Positions 9,579-18,882 of a DNA stretch of 64,000 nt are shown in pieces. The DNA is taken from the NCBI GenBank assembly GCA_900466605.1, contig UBMU01000015.1:227849-291848 (forward strand), read 5' to 3'. The notes under the pieces are model-generated. The model was given only the letters and a program-made list of their open reading frames with translations. It was not told the origin of the DNA and ran no database searches. Position numbers and translations under genes: made by a program. Each line of letters begins with the position of its first letter. Positions within the stretch are counted from its first letter, which is position 1. The stretch is from Hyphomicrobiales bacterium. GTDB taxonomy: Bacteria > Pseudomonadota > Alphaproteobacteria > Rhizobiales > Rhizobiaceae.

Positions 9579-10451
9579 TTAGGCGCGGTCGAGTGCGATG
9601 CGTTTCCGACCAGCGAGATCCTGAATGTACTGCCAAGCCACGCGGCCGGAACGAGCGCCGCGAGTGGTGGCCCACTCCAGCGCCTCCGCATGCATCTTCT
9701 GGCGATCAATGGGTAGCTCGAAGTGGTCGGCATAGCCGTCGATCATCGTCAGATAGTCGTCCTGGCTGCACTTGTGGAAGCCGAGCCAAAGGCCAAAGCG
9801 GTCGGAAAGCGAGACCTTCTCCTCTACCGCTTCGGAAGGATTGATCGCCGTCGATTGCTCGTTTTCCATCATGTGGCGTGGAAGCAGGTGGCGCCGGTTC
9901 GAGGTCGCATAGAAGAGCACATTGTCGGGCCGCCCCTCGACGCCGCCATCAAGGGCTGCCTTGAGTGATTTGTACGCGGTGTCATCGTGGTCGAACGAGA
10001 GGTCGTCGCAGAAGACAATGACGCGGTGCGGCGTGTCTTTGAGAACATCGAGGAGTGTCGGGAGGCTCGCGATATCTTCGCGATGCACTTCCACCAGCTT
10101 CAGCGATACGCTGCTCTCGCGCCTGACATCCTCGTGCACAGCCTTGACTAGGGAGGACTTGCCCATGCCGCGTGCGCCCCAAAGAAGAACGTTGTTTGCC
10201 GGATAGCCTTCGGCGAAGCGCACGGTGTTTTCATGCAGGATATCGCGCACGTGGTCTACGCCGCGGATCAGCTTCAGTGCCACGCGGTTCGGCCGTGCAA
10301 CGGGCTGAATGTGCTGGCGTGCCGGAGCCCAGACGAAGCAGTCGGCCGCATTCCAATCGTTGATCGCGGGTGCGGGACCGGCCAGCCGGTCGATCGCATC
10401 CGTCAGCCGACGCAGTTCCGTCAGAATGGCATTGTTGAAGTCGTCGGCCAT
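9579..10451 (-). CDS. AAA+ ATP-binding protein, DUF815 family
   Basis: P-loop ATPase of unknown role, 290 residues. The Walker A is NVLLWGARGMGKSSLVKA near residue 90; the Walker B region is VIVFCDDLSF; a sensor-1 type segment reads VLFYATSNRRHL. The N-terminal ~60 residues are alpha-helical and contain DCFVW, a family feature. DUF815 proteins are DnaA/RuvB-like AAA+ modules whose substrate is not established. It converges with the NlpD-like gene over a shared terminator and diverges from yajC. Confidence 0.85.
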   Translation of the reverse strand: MADDFNNAILTELRRLTDAIDRLAGPAPAINDWNAADCFVWAPARQHIQPVARPNRVALKLIRGVDHVRDILHENTVRFAEGYPANNVLLWGARGMGKSSLVKAVHEDVRRESSVSLKLVEVHREDIASLPTLLDVLKDTPHRVIVFCDDLSFDHDDTAYKSLKAALDGGVEGRPDNVLFYATSNRRHLLPRHMMENEQSTAINPSEAVEEKVSLSDRFGLWLGFHKCSQDDYLTMIDGYADHFELPIDRQKMHAEALEWATTRGARSGRVAWQYIQDLAGRKRIALDRA

Positions 10452-10660
10452 GGGCTTCCTCCTGAATTCTGGTGCGCAAGCAGCCTACCTATGTCTTTGC
10501 CTGCGGCGTAGCATGGCCTTTTGCGGGCGGAAAGGTTATGACGCAGCGGAATCGGTACGGTTTCCGGCTGTTTCTGTTGCATTCGCAAAGACCATAATTA
10601 TAGTCCGGCCACCCGAGAAAGGGCGGAGTTCCGCCTCCGGAAAGTTTTGAGGAGTTTAGC

Positions 10661-11008
10661 ATGTTCACCACCCCGGCATTTGCCCAGGCTGCCACCGATA
10701 CAGCGGCGTCCCCGTTCGGCTCTGGCTTCGAAATGATCATCCTGTTCGTGCCGCTGATGGTCGTCTGGTATTTCCTTCTGATCCGTCCGCAGCGCGCGCA
10801 GGCGAAGAAGCGCGAAGAGACGTTGAAGGCGATCCGTCGCGGCGATCAGGTCGTCACCGGCGGCGGCCTAGTCGGCAAGGTTACGAAGGTTGTTGACGAC
10901 AAGGAAGTCGAAGTGGAGATTGCAGACGGCGTTCGCGTTCGCATCGTCCGCACCGGCATTTCGGAAGTTCGCGTCAAGGGCGAGCCGGTAAAGGCGGACG
11001 CTGCATAA
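10661..11008 (+). CDS. yajC: Preprotein translocase subunit YajC
   Basis: Small single-pass inner-membrane protein that associates with SecDF and the Sec translocon. The membrane segment is IILFVPLMVVWYFLLIRPQ, followed by the typical QRAQAKKREETLKAIRRGDQ turn and a basic beta-rich cytoplasmic domain with VVTGGGLVGKV. 115 residues, full length. A GAGGAG-type site precedes the ATG. Its place directly before secDF is the common arrangement. Confidence 0.96.
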   Translation: MFTTPAFAQAATDTAASPFGSGFEMIILFVPLMVVWYFLLIRPQRAQAKKREETLKAIRRGDQVVTGGGLVGKVTKVVDDKEVEVEIADGVRVRIVRTGISEVRVKGEPVKADAA

Positions 11009-11064
11009 TATCGCAAACCTAGCCGTGAACCGGATTGGGCCGGATCGGAAACAGTCGAGAGAAA

Positions 11065-13626
11065 ATGCATCGTTTTTCCCGCTTGAAAGCCGCTCTGATC
11101 TGGGTTCTGGTGTTAGTGGCCGCGGCAATCGCGGCCCTGAATCTTTTGTCGGACGGGCAGCGTTCTAGACTGCCCGTATGGCTTGCTCAGAGCGGCGTTG
11201 CCCTTGGCCCTGATGTGCAGGGCGGTTCCCATCTGCTTTTCCAGATTGAACGCGCTGATATCGTCAAAGAACAGCTCGAGGGAACCGTCGCGGATGTTCG
11301 CGGCAAGTTGCGCGAATCCAACATTCGCTACACCGGTTTGACCGGTACCGACCAGGACATCACGGTCAAGATCACGGATTCCAGTCAGATAGATGCCGCT
11401 GTTAATGCTTTGAGCATGCTGACCGCGAGCACGATGAGTGGCTGGTTCGGAGGCTCGGTCCAGAACGTTACGCTGCAGAAGGGCAACGACGGACAGCTCA
11501 CACTGCGAATTTCCAACGACAGCATCAACCAGGGTATCGCGGCGGCTCAGGTGCAGTCGCTGGACGTTGTCGAGCGTCGCATCGCAGGCATCGGAATCAA
11601 GGATTTTTCAGTCCGACCCGACGGCCGCGACCGGATAGACGTCAAGGCCCTTGGCTCGATCGACGTCGAGCGGTTGAAGAATGTTCTGAACGAGCCTGCT
11701 CGGCTTTCTGTTCGGATGATCGATGAAAGCATGTCTGGGCAGGAGGCTCTTGCCGGTCGCTGGCCAGTAGCATCAGAGGTGCTCTATTCGCTGGACGATC
11801 CGCCTGTTCCCTATCTCGTCGATCGCACCGATTTCGTAACGGGCAAGAATCTCGTCGACGTTCAGGCTGTCGTCGATGCGCAAACGAATGCGGTTGCCAT
11901 CAGCTACAAGCTGGACGCAGGGGGGACAGAGCAGCTTGCGCAGAAAACGCGCAAGAACATCGGCCGGCACCTAGCCATACTATTCGACGATCAGGTCATG
12001 GCGGCGCCGCTGATCAGTGCGCCGATCCTGGATGGCATGGGCATGGTACCGGTGAGCTTCAGTGAGGATGGCGCTCGGGATCTTGCACTTATGCTGCGAG
12101 CCGGGGCTCTGCCCGCAACATTGACAACCGTCGAGGAGCGTACCGTTAGTCCCGCACTCGGCGCGGAATCGAAGCGCTCCGGCCTGGTTGCAGGTCTCGT
12201 CGCCGCTATCCTCGTCATTGGTCTGATGTTTGCGTTCTATCGTGGATTAGGCATCATCGCGGCCGTATCGCTTCTACTGAACCTCCTCCTCGTTCTTGCC
12301 GTACTCACCGTGCTCGGTGCGACGCTGACGCTGCCCGGTATCGCGGGCATCGTCTTGATCATAGGCATGGCGGTCGATGCCAACGTGCTCGTCTACGAAC
12401 GAATTCGCGAAGAGGCGAAAGCCGGGGGCTCCTTCGCGGGTGCGATCGACAACGGCTTTTCCCGTGCGTTTATGACGATCCTTGATGCCAATGTCACCAT
12501 CGTCATTGCCGCAGTCATTCTCTACTATCTGGGCAGTGATACGGTACGCGGTTTCGCGGTGACGCTTGCTGCGGGTATCCTGACAACGGTCTTCACCACC
12601 TTTACGCTGACCCGCTGGATTGTGGTCACCTGGCTTCATCGCAAACATCCTCGGCATCTGCCTAGGGATGTTCAAACGGGCATCTTCGATCACGCGAACA
12701 TCCGCTTCATGGGGATACGGCGCTACACTTTCACGGTGTCGGCTGCACTCTCGATCCTGGCCATGGTAGGTTTCGCAACCGTCGGCGCTAATCTTGGCGT
12801 TGATTTCGCCGGGGGATCGCTTGTGGAGGTCAAGGCGAAGCAGGGTGCCGCCGATCCGGAGGATATCCGCGCGCGTCTAGGCGATCTGAACATCGGCGAC
12901 ATCGAGGCTCGCCGTCTTTCCGAAGCAACGACAGCATTGGTTCGTATCCAGGCGCAGGGTGGCGGTGAGAATGCCGAACAGTCGGCGATGACGTTGCTGC
13001 GCGATGAGTTGAGCGACGACTATGACATCCGGCGGGTCGAGGTTGTCGGACCCGCTGTGTCGGGTGAGCTGACCAGGGCCGCGACATTGGGCATACTTGG
13101 CTCGCTGGCTGTCATCGTGGTCTACATCTGGATCCGTTTCGAATGGCAGTTTGCAATCGGTGCGATGATTGCGACGCTACACGATATCATACTGACGCTT
13201 GGCCTCTTCGTACTGACAGGTATGGAGTTCAATCTTACAAGTGTTGCGGCCATCCTGACGATCGTCGGTTATTCGCTCAACGATACGGTTGTCGTTTACG
13301 ATCGCATGCGCGAAAATCTGAAGCGCTATCGCAGGATGCCGATGCCGATTCTGATCGATGCCTCCATCAATCAAACGCTATCGCGCACGGTTCTGACCGC
13401 TGCGACGACATTGCTTGCGCTTGTGGCGCTCTGCCTCTTCGGCGGTGACGTGATCCGCCCGTTCGCCTTCGTGATGCTGTTCGGCGTTGCAATTGGCACC
13501 TTTTCCTCCATCTACATAGCCGCGCCCGTGCTGATTGCTTTCAAGCTCCGCCCGGATGCGGTCGATAATGATCAAAACAAGAAAGTGGCCGAGCCGGAGA
13601 CGAATTCCGGCAATCCGGCAGTGTGA
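11065..13626 (+). CDS. secDF: SecDF fusion translocase subunit
   Basis: Proton-driven accessory of the Sec translocon that pulls secreted proteins into the periplasm. SecD and SecF are fused in one ~853-residue chain. The SecD half has an N-terminal membrane helix at about residues 7-26, a large periplasmic domain beginning with DVQGGSHLLFQI and a C-terminal membrane bundle with GMAVDANVLVYERIREE. The SecF half begins around FDHANIRFMGIRR, has GVDFAGGSLVEV and a second bundle with GYSLNDTVVVYDRMRENL. The frame is open from a TTG at 11035, but the ATG at 11065 with GAGAGAAA upstream is preferred. It is followed at 4 bp by the Mth938-like gene. Confidence 0.95.
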   Translation: MHRFSRLKAALIWVLVLVAAAIAALNLLSDGQRSRLPVWLAQSGVALGPDVQGGSHLLFQIERADIVKEQLEGTVADVRGKLRESNIRYTGLTGTDQDITVKITDSSQIDAAVNALSMLTASTMSGWFGGSVQNVTLQKGNDGQLTLRISNDSINQGIAAAQVQSLDVVERRIAGIGIKDFSVRPDGRDRIDVKALGSIDVERLKNVLNEPARLSVRMIDESMSGQEALAGRWPVASEVLYSLDDPPVPYLVDRTDFVTGKNLVDVQAVVDAQTNAVAISYKLDAGGTEQLAQKTRKNIGRHLAILFDDQVMAAPLISAPILDGMGMVPVSFSEDGARDLALMLRAGALPATLTTVEERTVSPALGAESKRSGLVAGLVAAILVIGLMFAFYRGLGIIAAVSLLLNLLLVLAVLTVLGATLTLPGIAGIVLIIGMAVDANVLVYERIREEAKAGGSFAGAIDNGFSRAFMTILDANVTIVIAAVILYYLGSDTVRGFAVTLAAGILTTVFTTFTLTRWIVVTWLHRKHPRHLPRDVQTGIFDHANIRFMGIRRYTFTVSAALSILAMVGFATVGANLGVDFAGGSLVEVKAKQGAADPEDIRARLGDLNIGDIEARRLSEATTALVRIQAQGGGENAEQSAMTLLRDELSDDYDIRRVEVVGPAVSGELTRAATLGILGSLAVIVVYIWIRFEWQFAIGAMIATLHDIILTLGLFVLTGMEFNLTSVAAILTIVGYSLNDTVVVYDRMRENLKRYRRMPMPILIDASINQTLSRTVLTAATTLLALVALCLFGGDVIRPFAFVMLFGVAIGTFSSIYIAAPVLIAFKLRPDAVDNDQNKKVAEPETNSGNPAV

Positions 13627-13630
13627 GAAT

Positions 13631-14017
13631 ATGGCAAGAGGCATAGAAATCCGCGAGGCGCATTTCCCTGGACGCGCGCCCATTGATACCTACGGCAATG
13701 GCGGTTTCCGTTTCGCCGACATGTCCCATCGCGGGTCGATCCTTTGCCTGCCGTCAGGCATCTATGGTTGGGACATGGATATATCGAAGCCGCTGTCCGT
13801 CGAGAATTTTCAAAAGGTTCTCGACGAGGCAGCTGAGATAGAATTCCTGCTGATCGGGACCGGAAACGATATGCGCCCGATCCCGCCTGATTTGAAGGCC
13901 GCCCTCAAGGCTGCAGGTATCTCCTCGGATTCCATGAATACCGGCGCAGCGGTTCGCACCTTCAATATTATGCTGATGGAATCCCGCGCGGTTGCTGCGG
14001 CACTGATAGCGGTTTGA
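13631..14017 (+). CDS. Mth938-like (NDUFAF3-related) protein
   Basis: Small ~128-residue protein of the Mth938/DUF498 fold, the family that contains the mitochondrial complex I assembly factor NDUFAF3. Conserved features are the central strand FLLIGTGNDMRPIPPDLKAA and the tail SMNTGAAVRTFNIMLMESR-AVAAAL, which parallel human NDUFAF3 segments around GTG, TPNACATFN and E-G-R-V-AAL. It begins 4 bp after secDF and its stop abuts the next gene, an NDUFAF6-like protein, so all are probably co-transcribed. A role in complex I or membrane-protein assembly is inferred; no catalytic residues are evident. Confidence 0.85.
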   Translation: MARGIEIREAHFPGRAPIDTYGNGGFRFADMSHRGSILCLPSGIYGWDMDISKPLSVENFQKVLDEAAEIEFLLIGTGNDMRPIPPDLKAALKAAGISSDSMNTGAAVRTFNIMLMESRAVAAALIAV

Positions 14018-14019
14018 CA

Positions 14020-14871
14020 ATGGCCGATCAGTCTTTGACGAACCAGGACATCTGCCTGGCGACACTGCGCGACAACGACCGTGACCGCTACCTGGCCTGC
14101 CTGCTGTCGCCGGAAAGCAAGAGGGGCGCCTTGGCAGCCCTCTATGCCTTCAATGCCGAGCTCGCGCGGATTCGCGATCTTGTGCACGAGCCGCTTCCGG
14201 GAGAGGTGCGCATGCAATATTGGCGCGACCTGCTGGAGGGCAGCGCTCACGGTTCCACCCAGGCAAATCCAATTGCCTCTGCCTTGCTGTCCGCAGTCGA
14301 AACCCACCGCCTGCCGCCAAAGACCCTCGTAGACATGATCGATGCTCGCATCTTCGATCTCTACGATGATCCGATGGAGGCGCGGGTTTCGCTCGAAGGG
14401 TATGCCGGCGAGACAGCGTCCGCGCTCATCCAATTGGCCAGCCTGGTGCTCGCACCGGAGGAGGCGGCTGTGTCCGCGGAGGCCGCAGGGCACGCAGGTG
14501 TTGCGCAGGCGGTTGCCGGCTTGCTGCTTCTGATGCCGTTGCACCGCCACCGCGGCCAGCTTTACATACCCGTTGAAATCCTGACGGCGACTGGCCTTGA
14601 TCGCGATGCCTTTCTCGCCGGCGAGGATCAGCCACGCATCTCGGCTGCCATCGAAGCCTTTGCGGGGCTCGGTCGCGACCACCTTGCCAAGGCGAGAAGT
14701 GTCGCAATACCGCAAGCGGTGTTTTCCGCCTTTTTACCCGTCGCCCTGGCGGAGCCCGTTCTCGTCAACGCGCAGAAGCTAGGCTCTGGACTGTTCGAGC
14801 GTACGCTTCAGCGGTCGCAGTTGCGTCGCCAAGCGGCTATGCTGTTCGCGTTGATGCGTAAGAAAATTTGA
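14020..14871 (+). CDS. Phytoene/squalene synthase-like protein (NDUFAF6-like)
   Basis: All-alpha isoprenoid-synthase fold of ~283 residues. Recognisable blocks are the N-terminal DRDRYLACLLSPESKRGALA, YAFNAELARIRDLVHEP, MQYWRDLLEG and the late PLHRHRGQLYIPVEIL. The Asp-rich motifs expected in active squalene or phytoene synthases (DxxxD, twice) are not intact: the first region reads NAELARIRD and the second HRHRGQ. This degeneracy resembles NDUFAF6, a non-catalytic complex I assembly factor. The start is the ATG at 14020, 2 bp after the previous stop; a TTG at 14014 would overlap it. Carotenoid synthesis is therefore doubtful. Confidence 0.82.
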   Translation: MADQSLTNQDICLATLRDNDRDRYLACLLSPESKRGALAALYAFNAELARIRDLVHEPLPGEVRMQYWRDLLEGSAHGSTQANPIASALLSAVETHRLPPKTLVDMIDARIFDLYDDPMEARVSLEGYAGETASALIQLASLVLAPEEAAVSAEAAGHAGVAQAVAGLLLLMPLHRHRGQLYIPVEILTATGLDRDAFLAGEDQPRISAAIEAFAGLGRDHLAKARSVAIPQAVFSAFLPVALAEPVLVNAQKLGSGLFERTLQRSQLRRQAAMLFALMRKKI

Positions 14872-14939
14872 CTTTGTTCAAACTCGCGCAAGGCTCGTAC
14901 CCTATAGATGCGTAGTTACAGCTTTGATCGGAGAGCGAT

Positions 14940-15407
14940 GTGAGCATTATCGTCTGGTGCGTTATTTTCGCGATCGTTATTCTCATCGCTTTCATTTCTA
15001 CGCGCATGGCGGCGCAGAACAAGGAAGATGGCTTCCACGATACCGGCCTCGCGATCATCGAATTCAACCGGGCTTTCCCCAAAGAAGCAATCCGTCAGTT
15101 GCAGGCGACGGCCGACGGACAGGCCGTGTTCGTACGCTTGCACGATAACAAGGCCGGCTTCATGCGTAGCATGCAGCGACACTACTCATGTCATGTCATC
15201 GAAGCGGGCAGGGTGCGTGTCCTGAGCTCGGAAACTGGCTGCGGCCTAAACGTCTCGTTCCTGGATGCTCCGCATCACAGCGGGACCTTCGAATTCGCTT
15301 CTGCCAAGGAGGCATCTGAGGTCTCCCTTTGGTTGCTCGGCAACTACGTGGCCGAGCCCGACAAAGCGTTGCCCCCTGAACGTTCCAGCACCGCGAACAG
15401 CCAATAG
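14940..15407 (+). CDS. Membrane-anchored hypothetical protein
   Basis: 155 residues with an N-terminal transmembrane helix (IIVWCVIFAIVILIAFIS) and a soluble domain that I do not recognise. The soluble part contains LAIIEFNRAFPKEAIRQL, a Cys in HYSCHVIEAG and another in TGCGLNVSF, and ends in a Ser/Asn-rich tail. The GTG start at 14940 has GGAGAG upstream. It follows the NDUFAF6-like gene by 68 bp in the same direction. The coding call rests on its uninterrupted length, ribosome-binding site and compositional fit with its neighbours. Confidence 0.7.
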   Translation: MSIIVWCVIFAIVILIAFISTRMAAQNKEDGFHDTGLAIIEFNRAFPKEAIRQLQATADGQAVFVRLHDNKAGFMRSMQRHYSCHVIEAGRVRVLSSETGCGLNVSFLDAPHHSGTFEFASAKEASEVSLWLLGNYVAEPDKALPPERSSTANSQ

Positions 15408-15577
15408 CAGGCCGCCGCTGCGGCCGCTGCGATTTGCTTTGGTGCTTGTCCGCGGCGACCTCCAGCAAAGCCCGGCCGCGGCGGTTTTGCCGTTGCCTAC
15501 AGTCCGAAATAGGCGCAAGATTTACGCACATCCGGTAAAAGTTTGAGTTTGTATTCACAACGCCATGGAGGTGCGTG

Positions 15578-16237
15578 ATGCTTGCGATCAATGATACCGC
15601 TCCGGATTTCGAAGCTCAGACAACTGAAGGCAAGATCAGTTTTCACCAGTGGATCGGCAGTTCCTGGGCCGTGCTGTTTTCGCACCCCAAGGATTTTACG
15701 CCCGTGTGCACAACCGAACTCGGCTACATGGCGCGGATCAAGCCTGAATTCGACAAGCGCGGCGTGAAAATCATCGGTCTTTCCGTCGATCCGCTCGAAC
15801 GCCATACGAGCTGGATGAACGACATCGAGGAAACGCAAGGCTACCGTCCGAACTATCCGATGATCGCGGATGTCGATTACGCCGTATCGAAGCGCTACAA
15901 CATGCTGCCGGCGCTGGTGTCCGGCGATCCGACGGAGCGCACGCCCGCCGATAACCAGACCGTCCGCAACATTTTCGTGATAGGGCCTGACAAGAAGATC
16001 AAATTGGTTATGGTCTATCCGATGACCACAGGTCGTAACTTCGATGAGGTGCTGCGCGTCATCGATTCTCTCCAGCTTACCGCTAAGCACAAGGTCGCTA
16101 CACCAGTGAACTGGAAAAATGGGGAGGACGTGATCATCGCCGGCTCAGTGTCTGACGACGACGCAAAGAAGCAGTATCCGCAAGGTTGGCGTGCACCAAA
16201 ACCCTATATCAGGATCGTGCCACAGCCTCACGGGTAG
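15578..16237 (+). CDS. 1-Cys peroxiredoxin (Prx6 type)
   Basis: Reduces hydrogen and alkyl peroxides with a single peroxidatic cysteine. The catalytic block is SHPKDFTPVCTTELGYMARI near residue 48; IGLSVDPLERHTSWMNDI and the long C-terminal domain (WRAPKPYIRIVPQP) are typical of the Prx6 subgroup, about 219 residues. A GTG lies directly before the ATG at 15578; GGAGG 8 bp upstream supports the ATG region. The next gene, 35 bp downstream, is a persulfide dioxygenase-rhodanese fusion, pointing to shared handling of oxidants and reactive sulfur. Confidence 0.93.
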   Translation: MLAINDTAPDFEAQTTEGKISFHQWIGSSWAVLFSHPKDFTPVCTTELGYMARIKPEFDKRGVKIIGLSVDPLERHTSWMNDIEETQGYRPNYPMIADVDYAVSKRYNMLPALVSGDPTERTPADNQTVRNIFVIGPDKKIKLVMVYPMTTGRNFDEVLRVIDSLQLTAKHKVATPVNWKNGEDVIIAGSVSDDDAKKQYPQGWRAPKPYIRIVPQPHG

Positions 16238-16272
16238 TTATCGCAAACGATACCGCCACGAAGGAGGTGGGG

Positions 16273-17310
16273 ATGATTTTCCGGCAGCTGTTCGATCCGG
16301 TATCGAGCACTTATTCCTATTTGCTGGCAAGCCGGAAAGGTGGCGAGGCGCTAATCATCGATCCGGTATTGGAAAGGGTCGATCGCTATCTCCAACTCAT
16401 CCATGAGCTCGACCTGAAGCTGGTCAAGGCCGTGGATACCCATCTCCATGCTGATCACATCACTGGGCTTGGCGCTCTGCGCGACAAGACCCACTGCATT
16501 ACCGTGATGGGAGAGCAGACGAAGGCCGACGTCGTTTCGATGCGTCTCGCCGACAACGACAAACTGACCATCGAAGGGCTCTCCCTGGACGTCATCTACA
16601 CGCCGGGCCACACGGATGATTCATACAGTTTCGTGCTGCCCGACCGCGTGTTCACCGGTGATACGCTACTCATTCGCGGCACAGGCAGGACCGATTTCCA
16701 GAACGGTGACCCGAGGGCGCAATTCGAGTCGATCTTTGGCCGACTTCTGAAGCTTCCGGAATCGACGCTGGTCTTCCCCGCGCACGACTACAAGGGCGAT
16801 ACGGTCTCCACAATCGGCGAAGAAAAAGCCTTCAACCCGCGCCTGCAGGTGAAGTCCGCAGATGAATATGCCGATCTGATGAACAATCTGAAGCTGTCGA
16901 ACCCGAAGATGATGGACGTGGCAGTCCCAGCCAATATGAAGGTTGGGATGAATCAGGATAACGTCATGCGCCATGGCTGGGCATTGACGGCGCAGCAGGC
17001 GCTGGGCGTCGTCGGCCTCGGCGACGTTGCGCTGATCGATCTCCGGGAAAGTAACGAGCGGCAGCGAAACGGCAGCATTCCAGGCTCCCTGCACGTCCCG
17101 TATCCATCGCTAGAGGAAAGCATCGGTGCTGGTGGCATGCTGCATGAGCTGGCAAGTTCAACCCGCAAAAGGTTGCTTTTCTACTGCGCGTTTGGTGAAC
17201 GATCGGCAATGGCCGTGCAGGCGGCACATGATGCGGGTCTCCCCATGGCCTTTCATATTCAAGGCGGTATCGATGCCTGGAAGAAGGTAGATGGCCCCAT
17301 AGCGCATTAG
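16273..17310 (+). CDS. Persulfide dioxygenase-rhodanese fusion (ETHE1-like)
   Basis: Two-domain protein of about 345 residues. The N-terminal metallo-beta-lactamase domain follows ETHE1 persulfide dioxygenases: THLHADHITG, YTPGHTDDSYSF, TGDTLLIRGTGRTDFQNG and FPAHDYKG supply the iron ligands and the glutathione-persulfide site. The C-terminal rhodanese domain has a CxxxxR loop (YCAFGERSAMA) with the active Cys. Such fusions oxidise glutathione persulfide to sulfite and may use it to make thiosulfate. The frame is open further upstream, but the ATG at 16273 with AAGGAGG 6-12 bp before it is clearly the start. No dedicated regulator is visible nearby. Confidence 0.9.
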   Translation: MIFRQLFDPVSSTYSYLLASRKGGEALIIDPVLERVDRYLQLIHELDLKLVKAVDTHLHADHITGLGALRDKTHCITVMGEQTKADVVSMRLADNDKLTIEGLSLDVIYTPGHTDDSYSFVLPDRVFTGDTLLIRGTGRTDFQNGDPRAQFESIFGRLLKLPESTLVFPAHDYKGDTVSTIGEEKAFNPRLQVKSADEYADLMNNLKLSNPKMMDVAVPANMKVGMNQDNVMRHGWALTAQQALGVVGLGDVALIDLRESNERQRNGSIPGSLHVPYPSLEESIGAGGMLHELASSTRKRLLFYCAFGERSAMAVQAAHDAGLPMAFHIQGGIDAWKKVDGPIAH

Positions 17311-17329
17311 CGAATAGGCTAGCCCCAAG

Positions 17330-17361
17330 GTGGAGGCATCAGCAATTGCTGATGCCTCCAC
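17330..17361. terminator. Perfect 32-bp palindrome between convergent genes
   Basis: GTGGAGGCATCAGCAA is followed directly by its exact reverse complement, with no loop. It lies 20 bp after the persulfide dioxygenase gene and 7 bp after the end of trmFO on the other strand. The position suggests a bidirectional terminator, although there is no clear T tract. Confidence 0.6.
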
Positions 17362-17367
17362 GCATGA

Positions 17368-18801
17368 TCATGCGCTTTCGGCAAGCTTGATGTCGAGGCC
17401 GAGCCAGTTCGCACAATCGGCAAGCGCTCGCTTCGCGATCAGCTGGCGTTTCATGATGGTCTTGTCCTTGCCACGGAAGCGCTTTACGCCCTCGGGCTTG
17501 ACGATCGAGCCGGGTTCGAGCTCCGGGAAAAGCCCGAAGTTGATGTTCATCGGCTGGAACGACCGCTTGCCGGGCTCTTCATCATTGACGATATGGCCCC
17601 CGGTGATGTGGCCAAGCAGCGATCCGAGCGCCGTGGTCGAAGGCGGGAGCGATGCAGATTCGCCCTTTCGCTCGGCGGCGGCAAACCGGCCTGCCAAGAG
17701 TCCGACACTGGCGCTTTCGACATAGCCTTCGCAGCCGGTGATCTGTCCAGCAAAGCGCAGGCCCGGGCGGGACCTGAGCGTCAGGGACGGATCGAGCAGG
17801 GTCGGCGAATTGATGTAAGTATTGCGGTGAAGTCCGCCGAGGCGCGCGAATTCGGCATTCTGAAGCCCCGGAATCATGCGGAAGATCTCCGCTTGGGCGC
17901 CGTACTTCAGTTTCGTCTGGAAACCGACCATGTTGTAGAGCGTGCCGAGCGCATTGTCCTGTCGCAACTGCACGACAGCGTAGGCCTTGACCGTCGGGTT
18001 GTGCGAATTGGTCAGTCCCATCGGCTTCATTGGTCCGTGGCGCAGCGTTTCGCGGCCGCGCTCTGCCATGACTTCGATCGGGAGGCAGCCGTCGAAGTAG
18101 GGGGTTCCTTCCCATTCCTTGAATCCGACCGTGTCACCGGCAATCAAGGCATCAACGAAGGCGTTGTACTGCTCTTCGGTCATTGGACAATTGATGTAGT
18201 CCTTGCCAGTGCCGCCGGGGCCGACCTTGTCGTAGCGCGACTGAAACCAGCAAATGTCCATGTCGATGCTGTCGCGATGAACAATCGGTGCAATCGCGTC
18301 GAAGAATGCCAACGCATCCGCGCCCGTCTCCGCCTGGATCGCGCTGGCCAGCGAAGGCGCGGTCAGGGGACCGGTTGCAACGATTGCAAGGTCCCACTCT
18401 TTCGGCGGCAGACCGGTCACTTCCTCGCGGACGACGTTGATCAACGGGTGCTCATGGATCGCCTTGGTCACGGCGTCGGAAAAACCGTCGCGGTCAACCG
18501 CCAGCGCGCCGCCGGCCGGGACCTGGTGCCGGTCGGCACAGGCCATGATGAGCGACCCCGCCATGCGCATCTCGGCATGGATAACGCCGACTGCGTTGCT
18601 GGTCGCGTCGTCGGAGCGGAAGGAATTGGAGCAGACGAGTTCGGCAAGCCCGTCGGTCTTGTGCGCATCCGTGCCGCGCACGCCACGCATCTCATGCAGG
18701 ATAACGGGAACGCCGGCATTGGCGATCTGCCAGGCGGCCTCGGAGCCGGCCAGGCCGCCGCCGACGACGTGGATGGGAGAATGGGAAGAGGTCTTGTTCA
18801 T
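17368..18801 (-). CDS. trmFO: Methylenetetrahydrofolate--tRNA-(uracil-5-)-methyltransferase
   Basis: Folate- and FAD-dependent enzyme that makes ribothymidine at position 54 of tRNAs. 477 residues. The N-terminal dinucleotide-binding motif reads [18 protein letters not shown], followed by the family block LHEMRG and CSNSFRSDD, which contains a catalytic Cys. Later blocks include [10 protein letters not shown] and the C-terminal [13 protein letters not shown] region. It stands alone, convergent with the persulfide dioxygenase gene. Confidence 0.96.
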   Translation of the reverse strand: MNKTSSHSPIHVVGGGLAGSEAAWQIANAGVPVILHEMRGVRGTDAHKTDGLAELVCSNSFRSDDATSNAVGVIHAEMRMAGSLIMACADRHQVPAGGALAVDRDGFSDAVTKAIHEHPLINVVREEVTGLPPKEWDLAIVATGPLTAPSLASAIQAETGADALAFFDAIAPIVHRDSIDMDICWFQSRYDKVGPGGTGKDYINCPMTEEQYNAFVDALIAGDTVGFKEWEGTPYFDGCLPIEVMAERGRETLRHGPMKPMGLTNSHNPTVKAYAVVQLRQDNALGTLYNMVGFQTKLKYGAQAEIFRMIPGLQNAEFARLGGLHRNTYINSPTLLDPSLTLRSRPGLRFAGQITGCEGYVESASVGLLAGRFAAAERKGESASLPPSTTALGSLLGHITGGHIVNDEEPGKRSFQPMNINFGLFPELEPGSIVKPEGVKRFRGKDKTIMKRQLIAKRALADCANWLGLDIKLAESA

Positions 18802-18882
18802 GCGCGGCTGATTATCACGCTGGACCGCCGCAGGAAACCGAAGAATTGACGTCAGCTCGGCTCGATGCGGGCGTCGGCATCT

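Noticed and set aside
14020..14871. Active carotenoid or squalene synthase
   Set aside because: The two Asp-rich catalytic motifs are not preserved and no carotenoid or hopanoid genes are adjacent.
17593..18849. 418-residue frame antisense to trmFO
   Set aside because: A shadow of the GC-rich trmFO gene; Arg/Gly/Asp-rich with no domain pattern.
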